The notes: a model not told the origin generated them from the sequence alone. A stretch of 64,000 nucleotides of DNA from Spiroplasma endosymbiont of Panorpa germanica (GCF_964019765.1 NZ_OZ026461.1:682001-746000), one strand, 5' to 3'; numbered from the stretch's first letter, positions 31,650 to 42,737 are shown. A program made the numbers and translations.

Positions 31650-33473
31650 CTACTCTTTATTTTTATTAGAGATTAATTTATCATTACTTTTCTTTTTAAT
31701 AAACGATGATAGGTATCATACTATAGCAATCAAAGTAATAAATCCCAGAACAGCAGATGAAGCGATTATGATAATCATATTCAGACTTAGAGCATTATCG
31801 TTTTTATTTTCCTGTAATTTGGCAACAAATTTAAGTTCGTTTTCCCCTTTTAATAAATCAGATTTGCCTTTAACCTTAAATCTTAATTCAGAATTGTTCA
31901 AATCTTTCAAATTATTTTCCTTTATTTGTTCAACTGAAAAGTCATTAATCATTTTTATATTGTTATTGTTAAATTTTTCCCTAATTAATTTAGTTATTTT
32001 TTCAAACATCATTTCACTTGTAAGACCTCTAGGATCTATTATTATATCCTCGAATTTAACCGCACTAAGATCATGAGTTTTTAAAACATCAGTGTTTTGG
32101 ACTTGTGAAGGGTTAACTGGTGACGGTATAGTTGGTGTGGGTTTTGGTATAGTTGGTGTGGGTTTTGGTATAGTTGGTGTGGGTTTTGGTATAGTTGGTG
32201 TGGGTTTTGGTATAGTTGGTGTGGGTTTTGGTTCCACTATTGATTCTTTTTTTTCAGAATCTAAGTTACCTTTTGCCAATGCTTCTAAATTTAATTCTTC
32301 TTTATTTTTATCAGGCTCAGTATTAGTATTTTCTAAAATTTGTGGGTTTTCCTCGTCTTCATTTGCATTAAAAATAACAAACGTGCCCTCTTCTACATTT
32401 TGTGAATATATGTCTGCAAAATACTGGTAGGATTTAGGCTCAGCAATTTTATAATCATTCAAACCCTTTATAAATGGTTTGAAATTTAAGTTGATTTTTA
32501 TTTTAGCCTGGGTTTTATTTAAGATATGTTTTTGATCTATTCCCCTAAATATTCCTGTAAACTCCTGTTCCTTAATTCCCTTTGTAAAATACCGATCCAA
32601 TATATCTACTTTATTTTCATTTTCTAGTAAATATTCACTTTTGATATTTAATTTTCGATTTAAGACTTCTTTAGCCCTTGATATGATAATTTCTCTAATT
32701 TTTTTATCGTTATTTAATGAAAATTGAACGTCAAAATTAATAATAATATCATCTAAGCTAATTTTAGCCAAATCATATGTCTTTTCTTTAACCTTGGGCG
32801 CTTCTTCCCAGACATATTCTATTCTAATATTTCTTATGCTGATTCCCGCCATTGATCTAGTATAAATTGTATTTCTTCAAGGATCTTTTCGCATTGATAG
32901 TTCTTCTTCTACATTTAATTTTATAGTGCCTCTGGCTTTAGATTGAGTGAATGTCAAAACCGAATTATACTTAACATTACTAAAAGGAGCCCCTTTAGTA
33001 ACATCTTTAAGTACTAATCTTCTATTATTTAGTTGGCTCAAGTTAATAGATTCTGATCCGCTGGAGTTAGCTTTTTCAAAAGCACCATTTAGTTTAGTTA
33101 AATTTCAATCATTATAATATTCAAATTTTAAAAACTGCTTACTTGAATTTTTATTTCAGATTTCGTTTTTATCATAAGTAAAGTTAAAGTCCTTATTTTG
33201 AGAATCAACGGGATATGCTTTTTGAAAAAAGTTAGGTCTACCCACAACTTCTAATAACGGAATTGGTGTTCCAAACTTTGATATATAATAATTTTTGATA
33301 CTTTGATTATCTTTTAATTTTCAATGTGACAAGCCTCTGCCCATTATTTGAGGTAGTTTACTAGTTTTTAATTGTGTATTTTTATTAATTATAACTGCAC
33401 TTGAGGTGAAAAAACCGGCCATAGCAACCAAGATCAAAAAGACCTGGCAAATTATTACGTGAATTTTTTTCAT
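31650..33473 (-). CDS. Large membrane-anchored surface protein with proline-threonine repeats
   Basis: Encodes 607 residues, family not recognised. An N-terminal signal-anchor (about 5-30; no lipobox Cys) is followed by a mostly polar exterior. Then comes a Lys/Glu-rich stretch and five copies of the heptad PTPTIPK at about residues 415-450, and one C-terminal membrane segment (about 565-590) with a basic tail. Segments before and after the repeat look alike (DLAKISLDDIII and DLSAVKFEDIII, each followed by a helix and a GxxDLL- or GIDQK-like strand), suggesting a duplicated domain. SD AGGAGA precedes ATG 33473. It interrupts the usual rsmB - rlmN adjacency. Confidence 0.75.
32125..32229 (-). 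repeat. Five 21-bp tandem repeats encoding PTPTIPK
   Basis: Five identical 21-base units start at 32125, 32146, 32167, 32188 and 32209. They keep the reading frame. Their sequence identity suggests recent expansion by slippage. Confidence 0.95.
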
Positions 33474-33499
33474 TTCTTATTTCTCCTACTTATATTTCG

Positions 33500-33532
33500 C
33501 AGAAAAAAATAAGAAATCAAAAATTTCTTATT
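33500..33532 (-). terminator. Terminator of rsmD-gmk-rsmB
   Basis: Ten-pair stem AATAAGAAAT / ATTTCTTATT with a five-base loop, followed by a T run on the minus strand; it overlaps the rsmB stop. Confidence 0.8.
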
Positions 33533-34802
33533 CTAATAACGTTTTTGTAATCTTGCAAATATAAAAGCCGTCGGTATTTTTTTCAAAACCAAAAATCTGA
33601 ATTTCTTCCATAATTGTTACGTTCGAATTATTTTCTTGAAGAGCTTTGATTTGGTTTTGGTTTTCATCAATGTTAATTGTGCATGTTGAGTAAACCATTT
33701 CTCCTCCAGGTTTTAAAAGTTCAAAAGCTCTTTGAAGAAGCTTTTTTTGATTATCATAGAGACTTTGAAATTGTTCTTTTGAAAATGACTGTAATTTAAT
33801 TTCAGGTTTTCTCTTCAGAACCCCAAAACCAGAACAAGGCGCATCTAAAACAACGTAATCATATTCATTTTCACCAGGAATTTTAGTAGCATCTTCGTTG
33901 ATAATTTTGACATTTAAAACTCCAAGTCGTGTGAGATTCTCTTTTATTTTGTCGATTTTTTTTTCTGAAATTTCATATGCAGTTATTTCAGATTCATTAT
34001 TTGTTAAAGCTCCTATATGGGTAAGTTTACCTCCCGGAGCAGAACACATATCCAAAATTTTGCTATTTGGTTTTGGACTTAGAACCTGACAAACCAAAGC
34101 TGAAGCTTCGTCTTGAATTGTTATTTGACCTTCCTTAAATAAATCCGAACTAATAACGCTTCTTTCTGATATTAGAGAATCTTGGCAAAGTTCAGAATAT
34201 TTAAAATTATATTCATCATGGTAACGTTTAAAAATTTCTTCAATATCACCTTTAAGAGAATTAACTCGAACCGCTATCTTGGCTTTTTGTAAGGAGTTTT
34301 CAGCCACCTTAATAGCGACATCTAAACTATAGTCGCGAGAAATCTTCTTAAACAATCAGAAAGGAAAACTCAAACCTAAGGGTTTGATATTTTGTTTGTT
34401 TTTGATATTAATTTTGGTTAATTCTTTTTGTTCGGTGATAAATCTTTTTAAAACTCCATTTACAAGACCAGAATAGTTTTTACTAATTTCTTTTGTCAAT
34501 TCCACCGACTCATTAACAATAGCGTAGTCAGGAATATTTTGTAAGTGGATTATTTGAAAAATGCTCATTCATAAAATAACTTGAATTTTTCTTGGGGTTT
34601 TATCTGGATTAATTAATTTGTTGGCAACATATTCAATAAAAATTTTATTTTTAATAGTTCCATAAACTAAAGTGTAAATAAATTGCTTATCAACTGAGCT
34701 AATATCCTTTGCCTTGCTAATCTTGGCTAACAAAACATTGGAGAATTGCTTAGAGATTAAAACCTCAAAAAGGATTTCTAGAGCTTTTTTACGACTGTTC
34801 AT
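33528..34802 (-). CDS. rsmB: 16S rRNA (cytosine-967 C5) methyltransferase RsmB
   Basis: Encodes 424 residues in one frame once two TGA codons are read as Trp. An N-terminal NusB-like RNA-binding domain (about 1-135) precedes a Rossmann methyltransferase: LDMCSAPGGKLTHI (SAM site), LDAPCSGFGVLKRKPE and the nucleophile Cys in MVYSTCTIN. SD GAGGG is six bases before ATG 34802 and overlaps the end of gmk. Confidence 0.94.
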
Positions 34803-34811
34803 CTTATCCCT

Positions 34812-35705
34812 CTAATCTAATTTCGTTTGTTTTAAGCTAAAAAAGTCAACTTCTAGCATTAATTTTTCAATTTTTTTACTAATAAAGTCCTTATCCACAA
34901 TACTATTTATAAAGCCGTGGGCTAAAACATCTTCGTAAATGCGATCACTTAATATCACAGTTAAGTGATTTAAGAAGTCAAAATCCTGGTTTTTTACCCT
35001 ATGAGTTGAATCAACTTGTTCTAAAACATTAATTTTTCAATTTTCAACAAAATACAAGTAACGCATTGTCACTATTTCTTTAACAACATCGAATAAATAT
35101 CAATAACGACTTTGACGCGCATCGCTTGAAAGTGCATTTTCCTTTTGAAGAACATCTTTGATTTTGTCAACCGCATTAACTAAGTTATCATTTTCGATGA
35201 CATACTGATAATGTCATTTTAGCGGAATTTCTAACAATGCTTTATCCATTCGCTGTTTAATAATTTTTGAACTCTCTGTGCCACGTTTTTTAATTCTGTT
35301 TTTTAATTCTGTCAGACTTGGGGGCATTAGAAAAATTGATAGAATCTCTTTATTTTTATCTTTATCTAAAACTTGCATAGCACCTTTGACTTCAATTTCT
35401 AAAATGACATTTTTACCTGCTTGAATTTGTTCATAAACATAAGATTTAGGGGTTCCATAAAAATTACCAATGAATTCTGCATATTCAATAAAAGCATCTT
35501 TTTTGATTTGTTCTTCAAAGTATTCTCTGGTTACAAAAAAGTAATTAACCCCATCGACTTCACCTTCTCTTGGAGCTCTGGTGGTCATTGAAACTGAATA
35601 TGTAAGATTTAAATTTTTGTCTTGGAACAATTCATTATTAACACTTCCCTTACCAACTCCGCTTGGACCAGATAAGATAATTATTCTACCAGGTTTATTT
35701 TTCAT
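34812..35705 (-). CDS. gmk: Guanylate kinase with a C-terminal extension
   Basis: Encodes 297 residues; guanylate kinases are normally 185-210. The kinase covers about 1-190: P loop SGPSGVGKGS, the GMP-binding RAPREGEVDGVNYFF, IEYAEFIGNFYGTP and LIFL-type lid with KRGTES. Residues about 190-297 form an extra mainly helical region that I do not recognise. I checked the frame codon by codon to TAG 34812-34814. ATG 35705 follows directly on the rsmD stop (TAAATG), with GGAGG inside the end of rsmD. Confidence 0.9.
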
Positions 35706-36266
35706 TTAATTATCCTCCAATCTGAATAGGTAAAAATGTTTATTCTTAAAATCTTTATACTTCAAGAGATTTAAATGCTTTATCTTATCTAAATCTAATT
35801 TTTCAGGAGCTTCAGTTAAGATAACTCCATTGATTGCTAAAATATTTTGGTGCGCAATTTTATCAAAAAACTCATAATAATAATTAATTTGGGGAAATGG
35901 TGGATCTAGATAAATTAAATCAACTTGTTTTTTATTTTCTCCCAAATAATCAAGGACCTTTTTAAAATCTCAATTAAAAATCTTAAATTCACTTTCACTA
36001 ATATTTCGTAGATTTTTTTTAACTACCTCCAGGGCAGGTTTATGTCAATCATTAATATAGGCAAATTTAACTCCTCGACTTAAACCCTCAATAGATAAAG
36101 CTCCACTTCCAGCAAATAAATCCAAAGAAACTTTATCTTCATAAATAAATCAATTTGATAAAATGTTAAACATATCTTCTTTAACACGAGCACTGGTTGG
36201 TCGAGTATTTTGTCCCTCAAGGGCCACTAATTGTCTTCCTCGATATTTTCCACTGATAACTTTCAT
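35706..36266 (-). CDS. rsmD: 16S rRNA (guanine-966 N2) methyltransferase RsmD
   Basis: Encodes 186 residues. [10 protein letters not shown] at the N-terminus, [16 protein letters not shown], the SAM-binding [18 protein letters not shown] and the catalytic DLIYLDPPF identify the family. First gene of rsmD - gmk - rsmB. SD AGGTG before ATG 36266. An internal TGA codon (NDW) is Trp. Confidence 0.93.
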
Positions 36267-36286
36267 TTTGCACCTACTATTTCCTA

Positions 36287-36292
36287 ATTATA
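36287..36292 (-). promoter_or_regulatory. Probable -10 of rsmD-gmk-rsmB
   Basis: TATAAT on the minus strand, 21 bases before the rsmD start codon. The -35 region falls on the inverted repeat at 36300-36315. Confidence 0.5.
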
Positions 36293-36299
36293 CTAAAAT

Positions 36300-36315
36300 T
36301 AGTCTACTAAGACTA
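36300..36315. repeat. Short inverted repeat between divergent rsmD and def
   Basis: TAGTCT and AGACTA separated by four bases, at the -35 position of the leftward promoter and upstream of the rightward one. Possible operator; unproven. Confidence 0.4.
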
Positions 36316-36342
36316 TTTTTTATGCGATTAAAATGAAAATAT

Positions 36343-36351
36343 TGCTATAAT
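36343..36351 (+). promoter_or_regulatory. Extended -10 promoter of def
   Basis: TGCTATAAT, 24 bases before the def start codon. The same TTGCTATAAT stands before the HIT gene. Confidence 0.65.
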
Positions 36352-36374
36352 AAAAAAAGTAAGAGGTTGAGAAA

Positions 36375-36977
36375 ATGGATATGACTTATAAAGAATTGCT
36401 ACAAGCGGAGCGCCCTTCAAATCAATGGTTAGTTAAAGATGCCAAACCAGAAATCATTCGCGCGCAAAGCATGGATGTGCAATGACCACTGAGTTTGGAA
36501 AACCAAATAGTAATGAAAAAACTAATTGATTTTGTGAGAGTAAGTCAATGTAAAACCTTGAACCAGAAAACTAATGGTGATTATCTAAGACCCGCAGTTG
36601 GTTTAGCAGCACCCCAAATCGGTAGCAATACCAATATGTTCTTCGCTCGTTTTGAATGAGGAAAAGAGGAACCCGCTGAAGAGTTTGCTATTGTCAACGG
36701 AAAAATCACAGCTTCAAGTCCACAAATTGTAGCACTTGATGGTGGTGAAGGATGTTTAAGCGTTGATAGTGACCATAGTGGTATTGTTCCTCGCAGTTAT
36801 AAAATTAGTGTTACTGGAATAGATTACTTTACTGGTGAAAAAATTGAACTTAATTTAAGGGGTTACAAATCAGTTGTCTTTCAACATGAACTACAACACA
36901 ATCAAGGTAAGTTATATTATGATTTAATTAATAAAAGCGACCCTGAGTTTGTTGGTCAGGATTGAATACTGTTATAA
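36375..36977 (+). CDS. def: Peptide deformylase
   Basis: Encodes 200 residues, with Trp-TGA codons at several points. It removes the formyl group from new proteins. All three family motifs are intact: GLAAPQIG, EGCLSV with the metal Cys, and HELQH with the metal histidines and catalytic Glu. SD AGAGG before ATG 36375. Its stop TAA (36975-36977) forms the palindrome TTATAA with the stop of the opposing gene. Confidence 0.95.
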
Positions 36978-37508
36978 AATTCTTTGAGCAAAAAGTGCTC
37001 ATGAAGAAATTTCAATAATTCTTTGAGAAATTTTGATTAAGTTTTCGTCATTGGTAAAGGTCTTACTTTCAAATTGTTCATTATTGATATTTAATTGGTC
37101 AAACACAAGTTTAATGGTTTGGCTTTTTTTATTGACAGAAATAAGAACCTTGCAGGCTAAATTAATTAAAAAACCCTCATAAATTTTAGTTAAATCAGTT
37201 GTCTTGATATCTTTTTTAAATAACTCAAGTTCTTTTATAAAACCCTCCAGAAAAATATCAAAATCTGCTTGATTTTTTCTGATAAAAATTGGGGTAACAG
37301 CTGATTTACTTTTTATTATTGGTATGAAACTAAAATCCATTTGATCATTTAGAGAAACTATTAAAATTTCAATAATAGTTGCTAATTTGTTAGAAATAAT
37401 TTGGTCAATTTTTTTACTCTTTAATTCTAAATATTCATTAATCAAAATCAAAAGTTTTTCATTTAATAAGCTATCAACTTGTTTAAATAATTCAGTTTTT
37501 CAAGACAT
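36972..37508 (-). CDS. Small soluble protein of unknown function
   Basis: Encodes 178 residues, no recognised family. Mostly alternating helix and strand, rich in Ile, Lys and Asn, without membrane segments. ATG 37508 has GGAG eight bases upstream and lies five bases after the stop of the 112-residue gene, so the two form a pair. The 3' end overlaps def by six bases, tail to tail. Confidence 0.65.
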
Positions 37509-37513
37509 TTATT

Positions 37514-37852
37514 TTACTCCATTCATTTTGAGTTTTCACCGCGACAGAAATTATTCAACTCCTCAGCCTGGTTTAGCAGTTTTTCACTTAAAACGTCGTT
37601 ACCAAATTGTGTTTTAATAAAATGCATTTTAGTTTGATGTGGGTTTTTATTCGCTAAGGTTTTTTTACGATGATTTCTTTGTGACTCTAGTTTACGATCA
37701 ACATTTCTAGTTCTTTTAACACGACTTAAAAAACGCGATGTTAAAAATCAAAGGACTAAACTGGTAAAAAGACCGCCTAAAATTCCTGAAAGCGTGTCCA
37801 AGGCGAACTGTTCTCATTGTGCTTGACTAACTAAAAGTACTAAAAATCCCAT
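37514..37852 (-). CDS. Small single-pass membrane protein, unknown function
   Basis: Encodes 112 residues. One hydrophobic segment (about 20-42, rich in Gly, Leu and Phe) is followed by a strongly basic region (SRVKRTRN, NHRKKT) and a C-terminal soluble part. GGAGA precedes ATG 37852. Not recognised; the basic post-membrane region suggests an N-out, C-in protein touching nucleic acid or acidic lipid. Divergent from the RNase J gene. Confidence 0.65.
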
Positions 37853-38036
37853 AATATTTCTCCATAATTGATTATAAACACTTTTAAGAAGGCAAATCAA
37901 TTATTAATACAATAAAATAATAATCAATTTAATATTAATTTATGATACTATCTAAATAAGTTATGCATACTAACAAGACAACAGTTTAAATAATAAAAAA
38001 CTTGTAAATTACAATTTAAAATGAGAGGAAATTAAA

Positions 38037-39806
38037 ATGAAAGATATTAAAAATAACGAAAAAGTTGTTGAAACAACTGATCAAAGTGACTCGTCAATTT
38101 GATCGATTAAAACAAATACTAGTAAAATGCACTTGAAAAATAACAAAATTCCAACTAAGGTTTTTGCTTTAGGTGGTCTAGAAGAAATTGGTAAAAATAC
38201 TTATGTAATCGAACACGATGATGAAATCATTATGATTGATGCTGGTGTAAAATTCCCAGATCCAGGTATGTTGGGTGTTAGTGCGGTAATTCCAGATTAT
38301 TCTTATCTAAAAGAAAATAATCACAAACTAAAAGCTTTATTTATTACTCACGGTCACGAAGATCACATTGGAGGAATCCCCTATTTAGTTAAGCAAGTAA
38401 ATATTCCAATTATCTACGCTCCCGAATTGGCAGCAGCCTTAATTAGAGATCGTTTAAAAGAACATAAACTGTTAAATAAAACAATCATTAAAGAGTATGT
38501 GGAAAATGATGTTTGAAAATCAGCTAGTTTTGAAGTATCTTATGCGGCTTTAAATCACTCAATTCCTGATGCTTTTGGGATTTTTGTGGAAACTCCTAAC
38601 GGTAATATTTTCTCAACAGGAGATTATAAATTCGACTGAACCCCACTAGGACACAGCGCCAATGTGAGTCGTTTAGCAGAAATGGGTAATAAAGGTGTGG
38701 AAATGCTTTTAGCTGACTCAACTAATGCTGAAGTTGAAGGATATACTTTAGGTGAAAAAAAAGTTATTGAAAACATTGATGCAATATTTTTGAAATCAAA
38801 ACAAAGAATCATTATTGCCAGCTTTGCTAGTAATGTTCACAGAATTCAACATATCGTTGAAACAGCTAATAAATATGGTCGTAAAATCGCTGTAATTGGT
38901 AGAAGTTTAGAACGTATTATCAAAATAATTCGTCAAATGGGTCACTTAAAAATTAGTGAAAAAGCCTTTATTAAAACTCAAGATATCAACAATTTTCCAG
39001 CTAATAAAGTAATGATTATTTGTACTGGAAGTCAAGGAGAACCAATGGCAGCTCTCTCAAGAATGTCACGTGGAGAACATCAATCAGTTAATATAATTCC
39101 TGGTGATACTGTTATTTTATCTTCATCACCAATTCCTGGTAATCGTGCAGATGTTGAAAATGTTGTTAATAAACTTACTCGTTTAGGAGCTTTGGTTATT
39201 GAAAACTCTCCTGAAAATCGAATTCATACTTCAGGACATGCCAGTCAAGAAGAACAAAAATTACTATTTACCCTACTAAAACCTCACTACTTCATGCCAA
39301 TGCACGGAGATTATCGAATGCTTAAGGTTCACGGTCAAACCGCTGTTTCTGTTAATGTTGCAGAAGATAACGTCTTTGTTGTTGCAAACGGAGATCAAAT
39401 CGAAATGTTAAACGGTAAAGCGCAAATCGGTAAACGTGTTGCTGCGGAAGCCATTTACGTTGATGGTAAGGATATGACAGGACAAGCAAGTAATATTATC
39501 CGTGAACGTGATATTTTAAGTAAAGACGGTTTAATGGCTGTTGTGGTTTCAATCGATTCTCAACAAAATAAGCTATTGTATCAACCAAAAATAATTTCTC
39601 GCGGAAGTTTTTATGTACGAGAAAGTGGTAATTTAATTAATGAATCTATTAATATTGTAACTAATGCAGTGATGGAAGTTTTAAACTCACCAAAACCCAC
39701 ATTTGGAGCAATTAAATCAGCAATTAAACAATCACTTTCACCATATATCTTTAAATTTAAACGAAGAAACCCACTAATTATTCCAGTAATTTTAAATAAG
39801 AAGTAA
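38037..39806 (+). CDS. rnj: Ribonuclease J
   Basis: Encodes 589 residues. A metallo-beta-lactamase/beta-CASP nuclease with 5'-3' exonuclease and endonuclease activity. Metal motif [10 protein letters not shown], the [11 protein letters not shown] and STGDYKFD motifs, [21 protein letters not shown] and the MHGDYRML segment are present. The first 30 residues are a polar extension. SD GAGAGG before ATG 38037. Only one RNase J is seen here; many Firmicutes have J1 and J2. Confidence 0.94.
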
Positions 39807-39822
39807 TTCTATTAAACTGGTC

Positions 39823-39855
39823 AAGCATTTATTATTTATAATAATGCTTTTTTAA
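39823..39855 (+). terminator. Terminator of rnj
   Basis: AAGCAT-TATTAT / ATAATA-ATGCTT hairpin with one bulged base, followed by a T run. Confidence 0.75.
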
Positions 39856-39873
39856 TGAAAAAATGGAGGAAAT

Positions 39874-41502
39874 ATGAAAAAAGATACTAGAATGGGTCTT
39901 CCTACTCTAATTTGACTTGGTTTTAGCTTTATTGCTGGTATTACTTTTACTGCCAGTTTCGCCACAATTGTTGGAAGTAACAATAGCGAAGCGGCCAAAG
40001 GAGTCGGAATCCATATTTTATGAATTTTTGCCATCGAAGGTTTAGTAGCCTTTGTATGTGCTTGAGCATTCGCTCGTCTTATCAAAGTGCACCCCACAGC
40101 AAATGGAGGTGCTAGTCAATATGTTAGAACCGCTTTTGGAGACTTTTGAGGTCTATTCATGGGACTAATCAACTACGCAGTAATCCCGCTTGTCGCAATG
40201 GGTCTATTAGTAACAATGGTTAGAAATAACTTTGGTACAGGATCTGTAATCCAATTATTTGGGGAAAACGGTTTGTGAGGTTCTTGAGGTAAATTATACT
40301 TAGACCTTATCTCTCTAGGGATTTACTCAGTTGCCGCAGCAATTTTGTTTTTTGGAATCAGAAAGTATAAAATTGTGGCTAACGTAATTGGTTATATGAC
40401 TTGATCGATTACTATTTTAATTATGGTTGTGGGGATTATAGTTTTCTCTGGAAATGGTTTTAGTGGCCTAGAATTCTATTCGAACCCAGACAATATCGAT
40501 TTAACGTTCTTTAATTTTAACAACGCGTTTGTATCTTGCTTTTTTGCCTTTTGTGGTTTAGAAAGTTTTATTACCGTTGGTAACAACATTAAAAATCGTG
40601 GTAAAAATATGCCCATTGCAATGACAATTATCATGATTGCTACAACAATATTTTATATTGTGTTTACCTTAATCTTAATGGGAGCTGTTAATGCTGGATT
40701 TGAAGAAAATCCCAATATTCAAGTTTTTGGACAATCTAGCCCCTTTTTAAAAGCATTTGGGGGATGAATTGTTATCCTTTGTACAATTTTAATGAGATTC
40801 AACTCTAACCTGCAAGTTACTCTATTTGGGGGTAGCGCTTTAGAACCAATGGCTACACAAGGTTTCTTACCTGAAAAAATCTCTACTAAGAATAAAGAAA
40901 ATGTTCCAGTTGCTGGGGTAATTACTTCAATTAGTATTGTGGGAATAACATTTGTGTTATTCATGTTAATACCCGATATTATTGAAGGAGCCACTGGTAA
41001 TTCATCACCATTTGACTATGCAACAATTGCAGCGGCAACCTCAATTATGCTAATTTCAGTTTATTTGATGGTTTTGGGAACCGTTTTAATTCAAGGAATG
41101 CGCAAGAGAATCAAAACCACTTGATATGAAAATACGGGTTGAATTATCGCTTTAGCTTTCTTGGTCTTACAGTTCTTTATGTATTTCTTTGATAGAATTA
41201 GACAACTAGTTAAAGGTATTAATAGCACTGGTGTTTCTGACATCCTAGGAGCTATCATCCCTATCATTTACTTCGTAGGAGTAATTGGGGCGATATTCGC
41301 TATTTACTTCTTATACTACAAACCAAAACGAGATAAATGATTAACAACCCCTCAAGGAGTTGCTAAATTAGAAGAAATCAATTTAAACTTTAGAATTCTA
41401 AATGAAGAAGAAATCCAAGCAGTTATGATCGAGGAGAAAAAACTAGATGATTACTGACTTGAAATCAATAATCAAAGAAAAAAAGAAAAAAAGAAACAAT
41501 AG
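39874..41502 (+). CDS. APC-superfamily amino-acid permease
   Basis: Encodes 542 residues with about twelve to fourteen membrane segments. The N-terminal FSFIAGITFTASFATIVG, the NGGASQYVRTAFGDFWG loop and the FCGLESFITVGNNIKNRGKNMP segment match amino acid/polyamine permeases (family motif around the sixth segment with conserved Glu). A charged tail of about 60 residues is cytosolic. Many Trp codons are TGA. GGAGG is six bases before ATG 39874. The substrate is unknown. Confidence 0.88.
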
Positions 41503-41505
41503 TTA

Positions 41506-41534
41506 AAAATTTGAACTCATGTTCAAATTTTTTT
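41506..41534 (+). terminator. Terminator of the permease gene
   Basis: Perfect eleven-pair stem AAAATTTGAAC / GTTCAAATTTT with loop TCAT, then T. Confidence 0.85.
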
Positions 41535-41649
41535 AATTATTTTACACATTGTTTAATATTTGTGATATATTCAGTTAAATAATCAACCAAAAAATTACTA
41601 ATTTTAATTTAAATTATATTGATATCAATAATAATTAATATCAAATAAA

Positions 41650-41679
41650 TTGAATAATTTAATATTTATGTAGTAAAAT
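41650..41679 (+). promoter_or_regulatory. Probable promoter of the 304-residue membrane protein gene
   Basis: TTGAAT (41650-41655), 18 bases, TAAAAT (41674-41679), 26 bases before the start codon. The preceding 41535-41649 is almost pure A/T, with TTGATATCAA-like palindromic pieces and no gene. Confidence 0.45.
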
Positions 41680-41705
41680 ATCTTTATGAAAGGAAGGAAT
41701 TGAAT

Positions 41706-42620
41706 ATGGGATATGTTAGATCTAGGATAATATTGTATAACTACATTGGTATGTTTTTTGCATTATTATCATTTGGTTTATTATTTACTGCCCTATTTGG
41801 AAACGTTGAAGGCTTCCAAATAGCTATGAGTGATTTTCAACCATTTGAACAGGCCTTACTAGTTTTCTTAGTTGCCTATATGTTCTATCAAGTTTGAAAA
41901 ACAATCTTTTTTGGATTTACAATAATCAAATTTGTTAAAACTAAAAGTGACGATGATATCATCGCTAACCGTTTTATGCTAGCAGTATACAGCTTAACGT
42001 TGGGAGGTTTTCTAACACCTTGAATGTTAACTAAAATACCAAACGTTGAATCAAATTCAACATTAAATCCAAGAAACGAGATTGCTAAAGTCTATACTAA
42101 AAACTACGTTATTGGTGGATTAATCCTTATTGGATCTTACTTTGCAGTTGGAGCAAGCTTAAATGTGAGCTTATTTGCGGATAATAATTCTCAACTAGTT
42201 AGTTATATAGTTTTAGGTATTGCTGGAGCAGCAACATTTTTAGGATTAATCGGAGGTATCTTTTACTGGAAGAAAAATTCAGCTGAAGCTTATGAAAAAA
42301 ACGGATTTATGAAATTTATTGCCGGAATTTTCATAGTAATAGTTACATTTGAATTAATGATTAAAATTATTTCAGCTTTCTTGACTATTATTCAAGCAAT
42401 TGTTGATATTTTAAATTCAAACGACCGAAACTTCTTTATGAAACTGTTAATTTGAATGAATAGTTTAATTACTATTATGTACTCGGTTTTCTTGATAAAA
42501 ATTTGTTGAGCAACAATCAAAGGAATTTGAAGTAAAGATGGTGTTACTATGAAAGAATTTGCAGGATTAACAAACGCTGAGGAAAAACAAGGAAAAACTC
42601 CTGAGTGAAAAACTAAATAG
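41706..42620 (+). CDS. Polytopic membrane protein of unknown function
   Basis: Encodes 304 residues with six or seven hydrophobic segments and a 35-residue polar loop (about 115-145: NVESNSTLNPRNEI). No family recognised. The C-terminal tail of about 30 residues is polar. Start ATG 41706 is chosen over the in-frame TTG 41700 because AAGGAAGG lies eight bases before it. One Trp is TGG (near 42269), the others TGA. Confidence 0.75.
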
Positions 42621-42707
42621 AAAATTAATATATTTAACTTATTAAAATAAGTAGATAAAATTAAATTCTAATTTACATAACTGTAAATATAATCACGTAT
42701 AATTTTA

Positions 42708-42737
42708 AAAAAACCGACCTAATGGTCGGTTTTTTAT
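42708..42737 (+). terminator. Strong terminator after the membrane protein gene
   Basis: Perfect ten-pair stem AAAACCGACC / GGTCGGTTTT with loop TAAT and a T run. The A run on the other side could help stop leftward transcription too. Confidence 0.9.

Noticed and set aside
32092-32430. A 112-residue + strand frame with Gly-Val-Gly-Phe repeats
   Set aside because: Antisense shadow of the PTPTIPK repeats; the minus-strand frame extends over 607 residues with SD, anchor and terminator.
41535-41649. Replication origin or DnaA-box region in the A/T-only gap
   Set aside because: No DnaA boxes (TTATCCACA-like) seen and no dnaA or dnaN nearby; it looks like ordinary A/T-rich intergenic DNA.
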